Notes: generated from the letters alone by a model not told the origin. 64,000 nt of DNA from Spinacia oleracea (GCF_020520425.1 NC_079489.1:93910810-93974809); one strand, 5' to 3'; shown: positions 34,174 through 45,485, counted from the first letter of the stretch. Translations and numbers: made by a program.

Positions 34174-36717
34174 AACTCCCCCAAGCTAAGCGTTTGCTAG
34201 TCTCTAGCAAACTAAACTCAACTAGGAAAGAATGAGCAACTATTAGAATCCTAAAAACTGACAAACACAAAAAAAAAAACAGCAAATCTAATCAAGGCAA
34301 GACTAAGAATGAAAAGCACAAACCAAGAAAAGAAAGAAAGAAAATAAGAGGAAAAGAAAAGAGAAGAAAAGAAATCAAACTACAAAATCCAAGATAGGGC
34401 CTTTATTATGGAACGAGTATAAAAGAACACTGAAATTACCAATCAAATAAAGGAGTACACGCTAACTAATGTCCTAAATCGAGTGAAAGATTCAAGTTCC
34501 AAGCAAAGCGAACTAAGGGTGAACACTAATCAATTCCCCTTCAACCGAGCATACCACGTCAAATCTCTAGATATTTTCCACCCTCGAGAGTAGCGTCTCG
34601 AGACACCGCGAAGGCGCCGGAGAAAATAAGATAGGCTACCCGACATCTTAGCATGACAATCCCATTCCATAAACTTGACCAAATCCTCCCTCCACCGACA
34701 ATGACTCAACTCAAAAGGGCCAAGAGGACTTTTAGGGTGTAACGTAGGCTAGGAGTAAGGTGTGGAACAAATTTGGTAATTTGGTGCTCATACCTAAAGT
34801 GAAGCGCAATAAGAACTCAACTCAAGCAAAACGAACCAAATACAAACTCATACCACTTATTTGGGGTACCCCCAAGCTTATTCCACAATAATTCTAAACT
34901 ACAACTCTTTTTGCACTTTTCTTGATTTGATTTTCTCTCTTTTTTGTATTTCAATTGAAACTTTTCTTATTGCCTTGTTTTTCTCTATTTTTGGCTTTTT
35001 CAAAACTTTTGCTTTTGCTTATTAATTCACTATACACAACATATTTCCCAAACTTTGCCATTCATGCCAATAACAATCATTTCTTAACTTTGCATATTCA
35101 TTCAAAACCTCAAGCATCATAACACAAAGCTTCACTATCACTTCTAAGGGTGAATATAAAACAAAGGCTAATAGGCTTGTAATTTGCTCATAAGAAATGA
35201 AGGGGCAAGGCTCAAATGGCTAGCAAGGGGGCAAATGCAAACAAAAACATATGAGAAAAATAGAAAATAAAGTCCTAAACTAAAAAGAAAAATAGTCACC
35301 GAAAGAAATGCCTCTATCGTCCCCTAAAGTAGTTCGGTCGCGGTCTCGGGAAGGAAATAGTCAAATTCGGGAAGTAGGAAATTCAATGCCAAGGATCCAT
35401 GCCACTCAAAATATATGAATATGTGTTTGGGCTAATTTGAACATGAACCTCACATGGGAGCAAATACCACTCTCTCCGGTCTCAAATCACTAGAGAGATC
35501 GACACCATCTTACCACAAGCCAAGGGTTCAAGACGCATGCTACCCAAAGTTCTAACCAACTTCCTTAACACCAAATCCTAAATTCGACCCCAAGACATTA
35601 AAAACTGTTGGGAATAAAAGCATTCTAGTCTACAAGTTCCAATTTTATTTGCCCAAATCAAGAATATTGCCTAAGAAAACCTAGAAAAACTTGCCTTGAC
35701 AAAAGGAAAGGAAAAAGAAGAAAAAGAAAGAAAATAAGAAAACACACCAAAAAGGAAAACAAAAAGAAACAAACAAAACAAAAGAAACTAAAATCAAACT
35801 AAAAACAAAAAATAAAGAACTAACATATACAAGTGCACAAAATGGTATGGTTTCCAAGACATGAGCAACACAAATAGGCAACTATACAACAAAACTCCCC
35901 CCAAGCTAGAAATAGGTCGTGTCCTCAAGGCCTAAAACTAAGCAAGGAGGGGCACAACTACCCATCCAACCAAATGCCCCATATGCAAGATGTTCGTCCC
36001 AAAGAATGCATGTGAGATAGAAGGATATTACCGGAAATGTCGTGGGAGAAAGTCCCGCAAAGAACCGGTAAAAATCGAACAAACTCACCAAAGTATCGAC
36101 GAACAAGGCATTGGTGGAAAATGGGAACTCACATCAACGAAACCAATCCATAAAGAACACTAAAAAACAATCAAGAAAAATGTTAGTAGACAAGGCCAAA
36201 TGGCCAAAACAAACACAAAACAAGCAAAACCCATCATCATATATACAACCACATGAAGTGGCAAGAAGATCACACCAACAAACATCAAACACTCCCCATA
36301 GCAAACCCCTACTCCGCACTTCTCCCCCAAGCTAATCACAAGCATACCATCACATCAAGATGGGAGAGAAATGGAGTGAATCCTAAGAAGAAGGGCCCGG
36401 GGCATGCCCTTTACCCTTTGCATCATAAATCCTCCAATGTTCATCCCGCTCAAGACAATAAGCAAGAGCCGCGTCATTGGTGAACGGGGTGAAATTGAAG
36501 GTGGGGTCCACATCGGGACCCGAAGCGTCGGTATAGGGCGGCCAACCATATTCGGGCACAAGGGGGTAGTTGCCATGGGGTGGCTCTCCTCGGGGGCAAT
36601 CCCAACCACCCATATATCCCCTAGGCCACCCGGTGAAATCCTCGGGCCACTCACTAGGCCGATCCACCGTTGGGGGAGTGGGGTACATAGGGTCACCACG
36701 GTAGTCACTACCGCCCA
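34174..36717 (-). other. 3' non-coding region of C with three PPT-like sites
   Basis: The functional polypurine tract should be 34174-34186 (minus strand CTTGGGGGAGTT next to the LTR). Similar tracts lie at 35892-35908 and 36318-36332 (plus strand CTCCCCCCAAGCTAG and CTCCCCCAAGCTAA). The remainder is A/T-rich with homopurine runs (34320-34380, 35700-35790) and has no long reading frame. Confidence 0.65.
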
Positions 36718-38202
36718 TCATAGTATAGTCATAGGGCGGAAAGGAGGGGGGAGTGACACCGGGTTGGGATGGACCCGTCCAATACAGGTAGGTGGGTGTA
36801 TCTCCTCATTCCAACTAGGGATGGGCCCTTGTTGGGGAGGGTGGTAAGGGTAGTTGACATAGGGGGCAAAGTCCCCTTTGTCAACATGAAAGTCGTACAC
36901 CCACCTACCGTAGTAAGACGAGTCAAAATCGGGAAATGAATCCCCCGTGCGGCTCCCTTGAGAAGCAAGAGAAGCCAAGACACATGCTTGGTCCTCTTGC
37001 CCTTGCAAGACAGTCGCAAGGGTGGATTGCAAACCCGTCATGTCAAAAGGAGAGGAGAGAGGTATGTTACCCATATTCGGAGGAGGAGGACTAGGAGACC
37101 GAGAGGGAGCTTGAGTAGGGTCGGTAGTGGTACCGGTAGGCTCGGAAGTGGCGGCGGCGGCGGCCTTGACAAACTTTTGATGTCGCGGAAGCAAGTAGCG
37201 GACATTAGGGGACCATGAAGTGCTAGGCGGGTGCGGAAGAAAGCACCAATCGTTCTTCCGCACAAGCCAAATCTATTGCGCCTCATTGGTGGTGTAGTGG
37301 AGCCAAGTAGCATTGAACATCGCCCGGATGTTTAAGAACTCACCACCGGCCACGGGAGGTAAAGCCGCCATCTCCTTGGCATGAGGGTTGTTCGGTAGAA
37401 GCCGAACAAGAAGAGTAAGCATGCCGCCAAGGAGGATGTCGGATTTATTCAAGTGGCTATCCCTAACCTCGATGATCCGGGAAATGAGCAATTGCCCGAA
37501 ATCAAGTACCCCTTGCTCCTCTTGTGTGGCCAACCATAAGCTACCAAGTTCCGTGTCCGACAAGGCACCGGTAGCACCCTTAGAGAAAAGGGCATAGATG
37601 AGGAGCCGGCTCATGATGCGGATGGCCGGATGATGGAATGCGGAAGACTTGGCCGAGGGGGAGAAGAAATCCCCGTCGTTTCCGGTGAGCTCTCTCCACC
37701 AATGATTTTCATCATAGGTGTTAGCACATTCTGCCCTTGGGTTTGTGATGAAACCATGGTCCAAGTCGATGGAGAAGAGGGCATTGATTTGATTGTGGTT
37801 CAACTTGTATTGGTGACCGAAGACTTGAAAGCTCAATTCCACCACACTATCACCATCCTCATCTTCTACAAGGTTCTTCCGAGCCGAGGAGAGGAACTCC
37901 AATGTCAACCTTTTATAGGTTGGGGCACTCATCTTTGCGAACTCTTCCCACCCTAGGCCCTTGATCAACTTGTCAACCTCGGCCTCGACCCCCAAACGAC
38001 GAACACTATTCCGATGGAAGAACTTGGTGGGATTAATTGTCCTCTTGGAAAGGAGCTCGAAGAAGTCCCAAGACCTTTGCTCGGCGAACTCAATTCCGAA
38101 AGTTTCCATGTTCGGCGGGGTTGGTGCCGTAGTTTTCTTCCTCTTTGATGAAGAGGTGGTCGCGGTTGCGGTGGGGTTCTTCTTGGAGCGTTTTGGTGCC
38201 AT
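36718..38202 (-). pseudogene. ATHILA ORF-1-like protein, split by one in-frame TAG
   Basis: From ATG at 38202 the frame runs 309 codons to TAG at 37275-37273, then stays open in the same frame to a stop at 36718, about 494 codons in all. The N-terminus is basic (MAPKRSKKN). Residues about 60-130 (NPTKFFHRNSVRRLG, PTYKRLTLEFLSSA, FQVFGHQYKLNHNQINALF) resemble the ATHILA ORF-1 / putative plant transposon protein domain. The part after the TAG is Pro/Ser-rich (PSRSPSPPPPNMG) and then Tyr/Gly/Pro-rich. The frame lies where some Athila elements have an envelope-like gene, but I see no signal peptide or membrane segment. Function is unknown. The TAG may be a recent mutation or a readthrough site. 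Confidence 0.7.
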
Positions 38203-39433
38203 TGAGATGAGTGGATGCTAAGCAAAAATCTACAAAACAAAAAGAAACAAACCAAGACACACAAAGAAGGGTAAACTAAGTTAGTTCACAATCTAGGAAA
38301 AACGAACTACTACAAGAGCTAAGGTTAAACTATCTTCATCAATTCATCATCAAGCTCTAAACATTACACCAACTCCTCAAAAAGCTTGAACTAACCACAT
38401 TACTCCACAACAATAACCACAATCAATCAAACAACACTTCCACAAACAAGTATAGTCAAAGTAGCTTAAAACCTCATAAAACCATCTCAAAAAGTTTAGA
38501 GCTTAAATGGAACAAGGAATTAAACATGCATAGCTCATCTAGACAATTTAAGATTAACCACAATACAAACACGCATCAACAAACACCCAAGAATCAATTA
38601 TTTCAGAAAAAATCAAAAACAATATGAGCATGGTGAAAATGGAACGAAATACAAGAATTAAGGGAAAGAAATCATCACCACAACAACGGAAGTGGTGTAG
38701 GATCGATCCCAAGTATCCTCAAGAGCTCCAATTCACCACACACACAATTATGAACAATTTCACAAAAACCCTAGAAATTGGGGATTTTGCAAAAATCTGA
38801 AAATTTGGGATTTTTGGGGGTTGGGATGAATGAGATTGAGTGTATTTGATGAATGGGAAGTGAAATTTGTGAAGGGAAGTGAATGAATTTGATGAGGAGT
38901 AGTGGTAGCAAGTGAGAGAAGAGGGAGCAATGGAGAGGAGAGTCGAGCAAATGAAGGGAAAAAAGGGGAGGAGCTCGCGATGTTTCAAAATAAAGACATC
39001 AGAAACAGCTCCGCCAGGCTGTGCGATCGAACAAATTAAGTCGTTCGGTCGCACAGACCTTGTGCGATCGAATACCTGAAACTGTGCGAGCGTTTACCAA
39101 AAACTGGCCATTCTGTCTCAAAAACCTGGTTTGTGCGATCGAACGACAGAGCACGTTCGGTCGCACAAAACATGATTTTGCAAATGTTTTACAAGCTTCC
39201 CCTTTAAATCGAAAATTAAACTAATTAATGGAAATTAATGTACAAAATCTAACAAAAACTAAAACTAGGAGTTAGACAACCGGGTTGCCTCCAGGGTAGC
39301 TCTCGTTTAACGTCATTAGCTTGACGAATCCCCCCAAAGCTCATGGGGGGACAAGAGAGGAAAAGAATACACGGGTTGCCTCCCGGTAGTGCTCGTTTAA
39401 CGTCATTAGCTTGACGGACCCCCCCCCCAAAAG
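38203..39433 (-). other. Spacer between protease and ORF-1-like frame of C
   Basis: No gene. Read on the minus strand it starts with two repeat units (39282-39425), then the LTR-like TGTGCGATCGAAC motifs (39015-39170). A CT-rich stretch (38850-38990) that resembles a plant mRNA leader follows, and then AT-rich sequence. This order could act as an internal promoter or subgenomic leader for the downstream frame; that is inference. Confidence 0.45.
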
Positions 39434-39450
39434 TCAAGGGGGGTCAAACA
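39282..39450. repeat. Two 92-bp repeats with C6/G6 hairpins at end of protease frame
   Basis: GGGTTGCCTCC...CTCGTTTAACGTCATTAGC occurs at 39282-39325 and 39374-39417. Each is followed by CCCCCC and then GGGGGG (39329-39352 and 39417-39447), able to form a strong hairpin. Confidence 0.75.
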
Positions 39451-41392
39451 CAACAAACCTCGGGTCAACACTAGTCAACAAACCTTTCTTGGCCTCCTTG
39501 GGCACAAACCACTTACCCAAACCACCACTTAATGAGTGGGGATCAAACCAAGTCCTTTGAGGCATAGGATTGCCTTGCTTGGACTTCTTGCTCATACACT
39601 TCTTACCATTAGATGCCGGAGTGAGTGACTTTTCATCATCAAGATCCATCCCGAATGTGTCGGGAATGGTAATGAAGTCATCATAGGGATCTCCTTGCAC
39701 AAAGGAACTCTCGTGCACATCCTTCTTCACCTTCCTATCAATCTCAAAATCACACTCAAGAACACAAGGATTGTTAGAAGCAATGGCACAAGAATGATTG
39801 TGCTCAACACAAGCAAGAGTGTCAACTTTCATGCAACTTTTCATTTTAGAGCAACAATGTTCATCAATTGCAAGCTTGAAACTAGCCTTGGCGTCTCCCG
39901 CTTTCAAGGTGATTAGTCCTTCTTGCACATCGATAAGAGCACCCGCGGTGGCCAAAAATGGCCTCCCCAAGATAATGGGGGTATGCGCATCCTCATCAAT
40001 GTCCAAGACGACGAAATCCACAAGGAAAGTAAGCTCGCCAACAACTAGGGAAACATCCTCAACCTTGCCAATAGGATACTTGACCGAACGGTCGGCAAGT
40101 TGCAAGGTGATGTTGGTTGGGACAAGATCTCCAACGTCAAGCTTGGAAAACACCGAATAAGGTAGTATACTAACGCTAGCACCCAAATCACACAAGGCAT
40201 TGCTTATTTCAAGCTCCTTAATAGCACATGGGATAGAAAAACTTCCCGGGTCTTTGAGTTTGGGTGGCGTTTTGTTAAGAATGATAGCACTACAATTTTC
40301 GGTGAGGTTCACCGTCTCCTTTATGTCGCAATTCCGCTTTCCATTCAAGATTTCCTTAAGAAATCTTGAGTAGGTAGGCATTTGTTTCAACGCATCCATA
40401 AAGGGGAGAGTGATATGCAATTTTCGAAGAACCTCAAGACATTTTGAGAATTGCACATCTAACTTGTGCCTTTTAACTCTTTGGGGATAGGGGGGAGGAG
40501 GAGTTGGGAGAGGAGGAAGAGGAGTCTCCTTCGACTTATCACCATCATTCATGTCGTCGACATAAGACTTCTCTTCCGCATCATCACGGTCCAAGGACTC
40601 ATTTCCAATAGAACTCTCACCCCTAGAGCTAGGAGCTTCAACATGAGTAGCACTATCATCTATGGTCTTCCCACTCCTTGTCATAATTGCATACAATTGC
40701 TTAGGAGGTTGACCTTGGGGTGGGAGACTTGTATGCACTTGTTGCTCTTTGATAGTGTTAGCTAGTTGAGCAAGTTGGGTCTCAATCATCTTCAAGTGAG
40801 TGTTGGATTGCTTGAATCCATCCTCAAACTCGACATTCTTCTTGGCTTGCGCCCCCACAAACGACTCCATGAGAGCCTCAAGATTAGACTTAAGAGGCGG
40901 GAGTGGTGGAGGTGCAACGCCATAACCACTAAGGTTTGCTTGATATTTGTTGCCAAAGGTCCTCGGTCCATTGAATCCGGGAGGTGGCAATTGAGATGCA
41001 CCATAAGGACCTCCCGAGTTCAAAGGATAACCCCCACTTGAGGCACCCCTAAATTGCCCATAAGAGTAGTTATAACCCTCTCCACCTTGATGGTTGGGAT
41101 TATAACTCCCTTGGTTGTATTTGCCTTGATTGCCAAAACCTTGAGATTGACCATAGGGCGCTTGGCTTTGATAGCCTTGTGCTCTATAGCCACCTCGATT
41201 TTGGCTATCATACCCACTTCCTTGGCCGTAGCATTGGTGGGGACCATAAATAGAGGGCCCTATAGGTTGCCTAGCAAAATTAGGATTGTTAGGGTTATCA
41301 TTCCTAGACCTCTCATTTACGACATTAGCATACTCTACATCAAACTCGCCTTCATACGAAGGGCCATAATCCACAAATGACAAGTTATGAAC
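39434..41392 (-). CDS. Gag C-terminal linker and retropepsin of element C
   Basis: This is the in-frame continuation of gag after one TAA at 41395-41393; about 652 codons to a stop at 39434. The first 150 residues are Gly/Gln/Tyr-rich, followed by a predicted helical stretch (about 165-215) and a Pro-rich segment (287-300). The protease holds the active site DLGAS at about 399-403 and the flap/end motif ILGRPFLATAGALIDV at about 471-486, typical of Athila-type retropepsins. The frame then ends in a Cys-rich and basic tail rather than continuing into reverse transcriptase. The first Met-like codon at 41383 is TTG, so translation most likely depends on gag. The protease would cleave Gag. Confidence 0.8.
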   Translation of the reverse strand, partial: VHNLSFVDYGPSYEGEFDVEYANVVNERSRNDNPNNPNFARQPIGPSIYGPHQCYGQGSGYDSQNRGGYRAQGYQSQAPYGQSQGFGNQGKYNQGSYNPNHQGGEGYNYSYGQFRGASSGGYPLNSGGPYGASQLPPPGFNGPRTFGNKYQANLSGYGVAPPPLPPLKSNLEALMESFVGAQAKKNVEFEDGFKQSNTHLKMIETQLAQLANTIKEQQVHTSLPPQGQPPKQLYAIMTRSGKTIDDSATHVEAPSSRGESSIGNESLDRDDAEEKSYVDDMNDGDKSKETPLPPLPTPPPPYPQRVKRHKLDVQFSKCLEVLRKLHITLPFMDALKQMPTYSRFLKEILNGKRNCDIKETVNLTENCSAIILNKTPPKLKDPGSFSIPCAIKELEISNALCDLGASVSILPYSVFSKLDVGDLVPTNITLQLADRSVKYPIGKVEDVSLVVGELTFLVDFVVLDIDEDAHTPIILGRPFLATAGALIDVQEGLITLKAGDAKASFKLAIDEHCCSKMKSCMKVDTLACVEHNHSCAIASNNPCVLECDFEIDRKVKKDVHESSFVQGDPYDDFITIPDTFGMDLDDEKSLTPASNGKKCMSKKSKQGNPMPQRTWFDPHSLSGGLGKWFVPKEAKKGLLTSVDPRFVVFDPP

Positions 41393-42481
41393 TTAGGGGC
41401 ATGCATCGGGGGAAAGACTATAGTCTTGGCAATTTTCGCAAAAGAAGGTGCCCGGAGGCATTGATCCATAAGAACTAACCTTGCCCTTCCCCTTAGAGAG
41501 AAGAGTGGCCGAGGGAGAAGGGATTGTAAACGGTGATGGCGGTTGGCTCGGTGTGTTTTCGAGCTTCTCCAAGCGTGAGGTAAGATTCTCTATCATCCGT
41601 GCTTGCTCTATGGCGTACACCGAACCCTTACCATCTTCACCCCTACCTTTCCCATCATAATTCCTTGTGCCTACATGCCAAGATTGGTAGTTTCGAACTA
41701 CATCCTCAATTATTTCCTCTATTTGATCCTCAGTTTTATTCATAATGGGGCCTCCCGCGCCCGCATCAAGACTTGTCTTCGAACTTGGACTCAACCCCAA
41801 GTAGAATGTTTGAAGCAACAACCATTTAAGGATCCCATGGTGAGGGCATTCCCTTTGGTACTCCTTAAAACGATCCCAAGCTTCGAAGAGTGACTCATCT
41901 CGCTTTTTCTCAAAGGATTGAATCTTGTGGCGACACTCCGCCGTCTTCCCATGCGAATAGAACTTGTTTAAGAATGCACTTGTCACTTCGGTCCAAGTGC
42001 GAAGTGAGTTGGGCTTGACCTCCTTGTCAAGCCAATCACTTTCTCGTCCAAGTAGAGAGAACCGAAACAATGTCAACCTCACATAATCCGATGTGACACC
42101 ATTGTGCTTGATTGTGTCACAATAGTGCTCGAATTGTTTGAGATGCTCGTGAGGTGATTCATTACTCTTCCCACCAAAGGGGTGGCTTTGGACCAAATTG
42201 ATCAAGGCGGACTTGATCTCAAAGTTGTTGGCACCCATTGTTGGGGCTTGAATACCACATGTAGCTTCGAATGCCCCCGGTATTCCCAAGTTCTTAACCG
42301 GGAGCGCCATGTTCTCAAAAACTTGCTCACTCTCTTGTTGTTCCTCACCAACACTCAACGATGTGAATCTGTTATTGCTTGATGAGCTAGACCGTACACG
42401 TCTTTTTCTCCTAAGTGTCCTCTCCAATTCAAGGTCAAGAGGATGGAGGGTCCTTTGACGAGCACGCCCCCTAACAAGCAT
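41393..42481 (-). CDS. Gag of element C
   Basis: ATG at 42481, 115 bases past the primer binding site, opens 362 codons to TAA at 41395-41393. Residues about 110-240 form the Retrotrans_gag domain: LTLFRFSLLGRESDWLDKE, RTWTEVTSAFLNKFYS, and LFEAWDRFKEYQRECPHHG are characteristic. The basic, Arg-rich start (MLVRGRARQR) could bind RNA. A single CxxC (FCENCQDYS) occurs near the end, without a complete CCHC knuckle. Gag builds the particle that packages element RNA. The stop is followed in the same frame by the Gag linker and protease. Confidence 0.85.
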   Translation of the reverse strand: MLVRGRARQRTLHPLDLELERTLRRKRRVRSSSSSNNRFTSLSVGEEQQESEQVFENMALPVKNLGIPGAFEATCGIQAPTMGANNFEIKSALINLVQSHPFGGKSNESPHEHLKQFEHYCDTIKHNGVTSDYVRLTLFRFSLLGRESDWLDKEVKPNSLRTWTEVTSAFLNKFYSHGKTAECRHKIQSFEKKRDESLFEAWDRFKEYQRECPHHGILKWLLLQTFYLGLSPSSKTSLDAGAGGPIMNKTEDQIEEIIEDVVRNYQSWHVGTRNYDGKGRGEDGKGSVYAIEQARMIENLTSRLEKLENTPSQPPSPFTIPSPSATLLSKGKGKVSSYGSMPPGTFFCENCQDYSLSPDACP

Positions 42482-42595
42482 ACAAACTCAAGAAAAACCG
42501 TGAGCAATGCCAAGGAAAAAGAAAGCTAAGCGAAATTGCAATGATTTTGTCTAATAATGAACTAGTCTCAACTTAAAATCAAAAACAACAACCGT

Positions 42596-42613
42596 TCCCC
42601 GGCAACGGCGCCA
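42596..42613 (-). other. Primer binding site of element C (tRNA-Asp)
   Basis: The plus strand reads TCCCCGGCAACGGCGCCA, the 3' end of plant tRNA-Asp with CCA, three bases from the LTR start at 42617. This primer is typical for Athila/Tat gypsy elements. Confidence 0.92.
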
Positions 42614-42616
42614 TTT

Positions 42617-43986
42617 TGATAGGGCGTTTTTCCGTCGTTGAAAGATCAACGCCTCAATCAAACAAAATTTATAAAACCACTAGACTAACCAACTATATCA
42701 ACTATAGTGGCAAGTAAAGGAATCGTCCCAAAGAAACGATGGTTCTTGAGTTTAAATGTCAAGCTAATTCGAACAAGAGGTTTGATTTGAATTATCACTA
42801 AGATGCTAAACTAACAATTAAACTAGATTGAATCAAGGAAGCTAAACGTTAGGGAGTTGGGGATATTCTAGGGAAATCGGGGGAAATGAACTACCATATA
42901 GTAATCATGAATGATGCAATGAAATAGCACTTAGGGGAATGAAAACTAATGACGTACTCGCCACCTCTCGGATAGAGCACGCGAAGCAACCTAGCCTATG
43001 GAAAGCTTTCGCATAGTCCTAAGCTAGATTAGCAAGCATATAATATGTGCTATCATTCACTTGCATGAACTAGGCTCACAATGTCTTGCCAAACCTAAAT
43101 CATACATTCCAATCTAACTCAATCAACTAGCATTTGCAACTACTAATCAATTGATCATGGAATATCCTAGCACTAAATCAATTTAATCACATCAATCATT
43201 AATCAATTAAATCATCAAATTCCCCTAATTAGGCCCCTAGATTCTCCCCTTTCCCTAACCTAAATCTACTCACTAGCCATTCTAGGAATCAAGAAATCCA
43301 TTAATTCTACACTAGCAAGCATGAAATTGAAGGATTAAGAAGAGAGAATCAAAGACTAGAACAATCAACAAGAGAATTAAGAATCAAAGTAACTAAGTAA
43401 TATCAAGAAGAATTCAAGAATTGAAGGAATTATAGAACAATCAACAATCACAACAAAAGCAAGAATTAAGAAATTGAATTGAATTGCACAAAATTAGAAG
43501 AAGAGTTTAGAGAATTACAAATTGATGCTTCAATGGAGGAGAGTTTCTCTCTCTAGAAATGCTGAAAAACTAACTTTGAGAATCTAAAATTATCAACTAA
43601 AATTCTGCTCTTAACATAATAATCGAAAAATCTATTTATAAGTTTCCCCAAATAGAAGCCAAAATTCGAATAAGAGCAGCCCGCGCAACCATTCGGTCGC
43701 ACAGACCTTTTGTGCGACCGAACGTAAATGAGTCATTTGAGCGCATACTGGGTCCTGTGCGAGCGAAGGCAGCGAAGAACATTTCCTTCGTCATGTGCGA
43801 CCGAATGAAGAACCATGTTCGGTCGAATGGGGTTTCTTTGGCTCATAATTCCTCTCCAGCACGATTCGCTCGAACGAAAAGCCTTGTGTGGTCGCATAAC
43901 TCTTGTGCGGTCGATTTGATGACCTTGTGCGGTCGCATCCCAAATTAGGGACATTCTGATCCCAAAAACCAAACCCGTGCGACCGA
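42617..43986 (-). repeat. 5' LTR of element C, truncated
   Basis: Matches 32411-33792 and then stops at GTGCGACCGA. The last 380 bases present in the left LTR (33793-34173), including the U3 start, are missing and replaced by an inverted LTR copy. Confidence 0.88.
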
Positions 43987-45485
43987 TGAGCGACATGTAT
44001 GTCTCTCTTAGCTTAGGATTTTATGTTAGTTTTTATACTTTTTTATAGTTTTTAATAGCTATTTGTGTGAATTTTATAAGTTTCGTTCCATCTTGTGATT
44101 TGTAGGTGGTTATGATGAAAAGTGATGGAAAACAAGTAGAATCAAGCCAAAACAGGGCTTGTGCGATCAAATGATGGTTTGTGCGCCCGAACAAAGGAGT
44201 GTAAATGAGTACAAGGAATATCCAGTTCTGTGCGATCGAACGTGCTCTGTTGGTCGGTCGCACAGGATTGATTTTTGGAATCAGTAGGTCTCTAATTTGG
44301 GATGCGATCGCAGAGCCTTCAATTCGACAGCAGAAGTTTTGTGCGACCGAACGTGCTCTGTTGTTCGGTCGCACAGGTTTGGTTTTTGGGATCAGAATGT
44401 CCCTAATTTGGGATGCGACCGCACAAGGTCATCAACTCGACCGCACAAGAGTTGTGCGACCACACAAGGTTTTTCGTTCGAGCGAATCGTGCTGCAGAGG
44501 AATTATGAGCTAAAGAAACCCCATTCGACCGAACATGGTTCTTCGTTCGGTCGCACATGACGAAGGAAATGTTCTTCGCTGCCTTCGCTCGCACAAGACC
44601 CAGTATGCGCTCGAATGACTCATTTACGTTCGGTCGCACAAAAGGTCTGTGCGACCGAATGGTTGCGCGGGCTGCTCTTATTCGAATTTTGGCTTCTATT
44701 TGGGGAAACTTATAAATAGATTTTTCGATTATTTTGTTGAGGGTAGAATTTTAGTTGATAATTTTAGATTCTCAAAGTTAGTTTTTCAGCATTTCTAGAG
44801 AGATAAACTCTCCTCCATTGAAGCATCAATTTGTAATTCTCTAAACTCTTCTTCTAGTTTTGTGCAATTCAATTCAATTTCTTAATTCTTGCTTTTGTTG
44901 TGGTTGTTGATTGTTCTATAATTCCTTCAATTCTTGAATTCTTCTTGATTTTACTTAGTTACTTCAATTCTTAATTTTTTTGTTGATTGTTCAATTGATT
45001 GTTCTAGTCTTTGATTCTCTCTTCTTAATCCTTCAATTTCATGCTTGCTAGTGTAGAGTTAATGGATTTCTTGATTCCTAGATGGCTAGTGGGTAGATTT
45101 AGGTTAGGGAAAGGGGAGAATCTAGGGGCCTAATTAGGGGAATTTGATGATTTAATTGATTAATGATTGATGTGATTAAATTGATTTAGTGCTAGGATTT
45201 TCCATGATCAATTGATTAGGAGTTGCAAATGCTAGTTGATTGAGTTAGATTGGAATGTATGATTTAGGTTTGGCAAGACATTGTGAGCCTAGTTCATGCA
45301 AGTGAATGATAGCACCTATTATATGCTTGCTAATCTAGCCTAGGACTGTGCGAAAGCTTTCCATAGGCTAGGTTGCTTCGCTTGCTCTATCCGAGAGGTG
45401 GCGAGTACGTCATTAGTTTTCATTCCCCTATGTGCTATTTCATTGCATCATTCATGATTACTATATGGTAGTTCATTTCCCCCGA
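43987..45485 (+). repeat. Inverted copy of LTR C, truncated by CACTA terminus
   Basis: It starts TGAGCGACATGTATGTCTCT, follows the LTR of C in the opposite direction, and breaks off after TTCATTTCCCCCGA where CACTACAAG begins. The parts matching 42877-43986 form an inverted repeat of about 1.1 kb around a loop of about 0.4 kb. Confidence 0.88.

Larger units (their letters stand above)
32411..43986 (-). mobile_element. Athila-like gypsy element C lacking RT and integrase
   Basis: Minus-strand order: 5' LTR (42617-43986, truncated), Asp-tRNA primer site, gag, protease, an ATHILA ORF-1-like frame, long 3' non-coding region, purine tract, 3' LTR (32411-34173). No reverse transcriptase, RNase H or integrase motif is present between the protease and the 3' LTR. 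It resembles known partial elements that keep gag (TR-GAG type) but also keeps the protease and the additional frame. The right edge is damaged, so the target duplication cannot be confirmed. Confidence 0.85.

Noticed and set aside
33497..39170. Repeated hairpins that might suggest a CRISPR array
   Set aside because: No regular spacing or unique spacers, and the context is a plant retrotransposon.
36404..41380. Many plus-strand frames within element C
   Set aside because: They are mirror images of the minus-strand gag, protease and ORF-1 frames.
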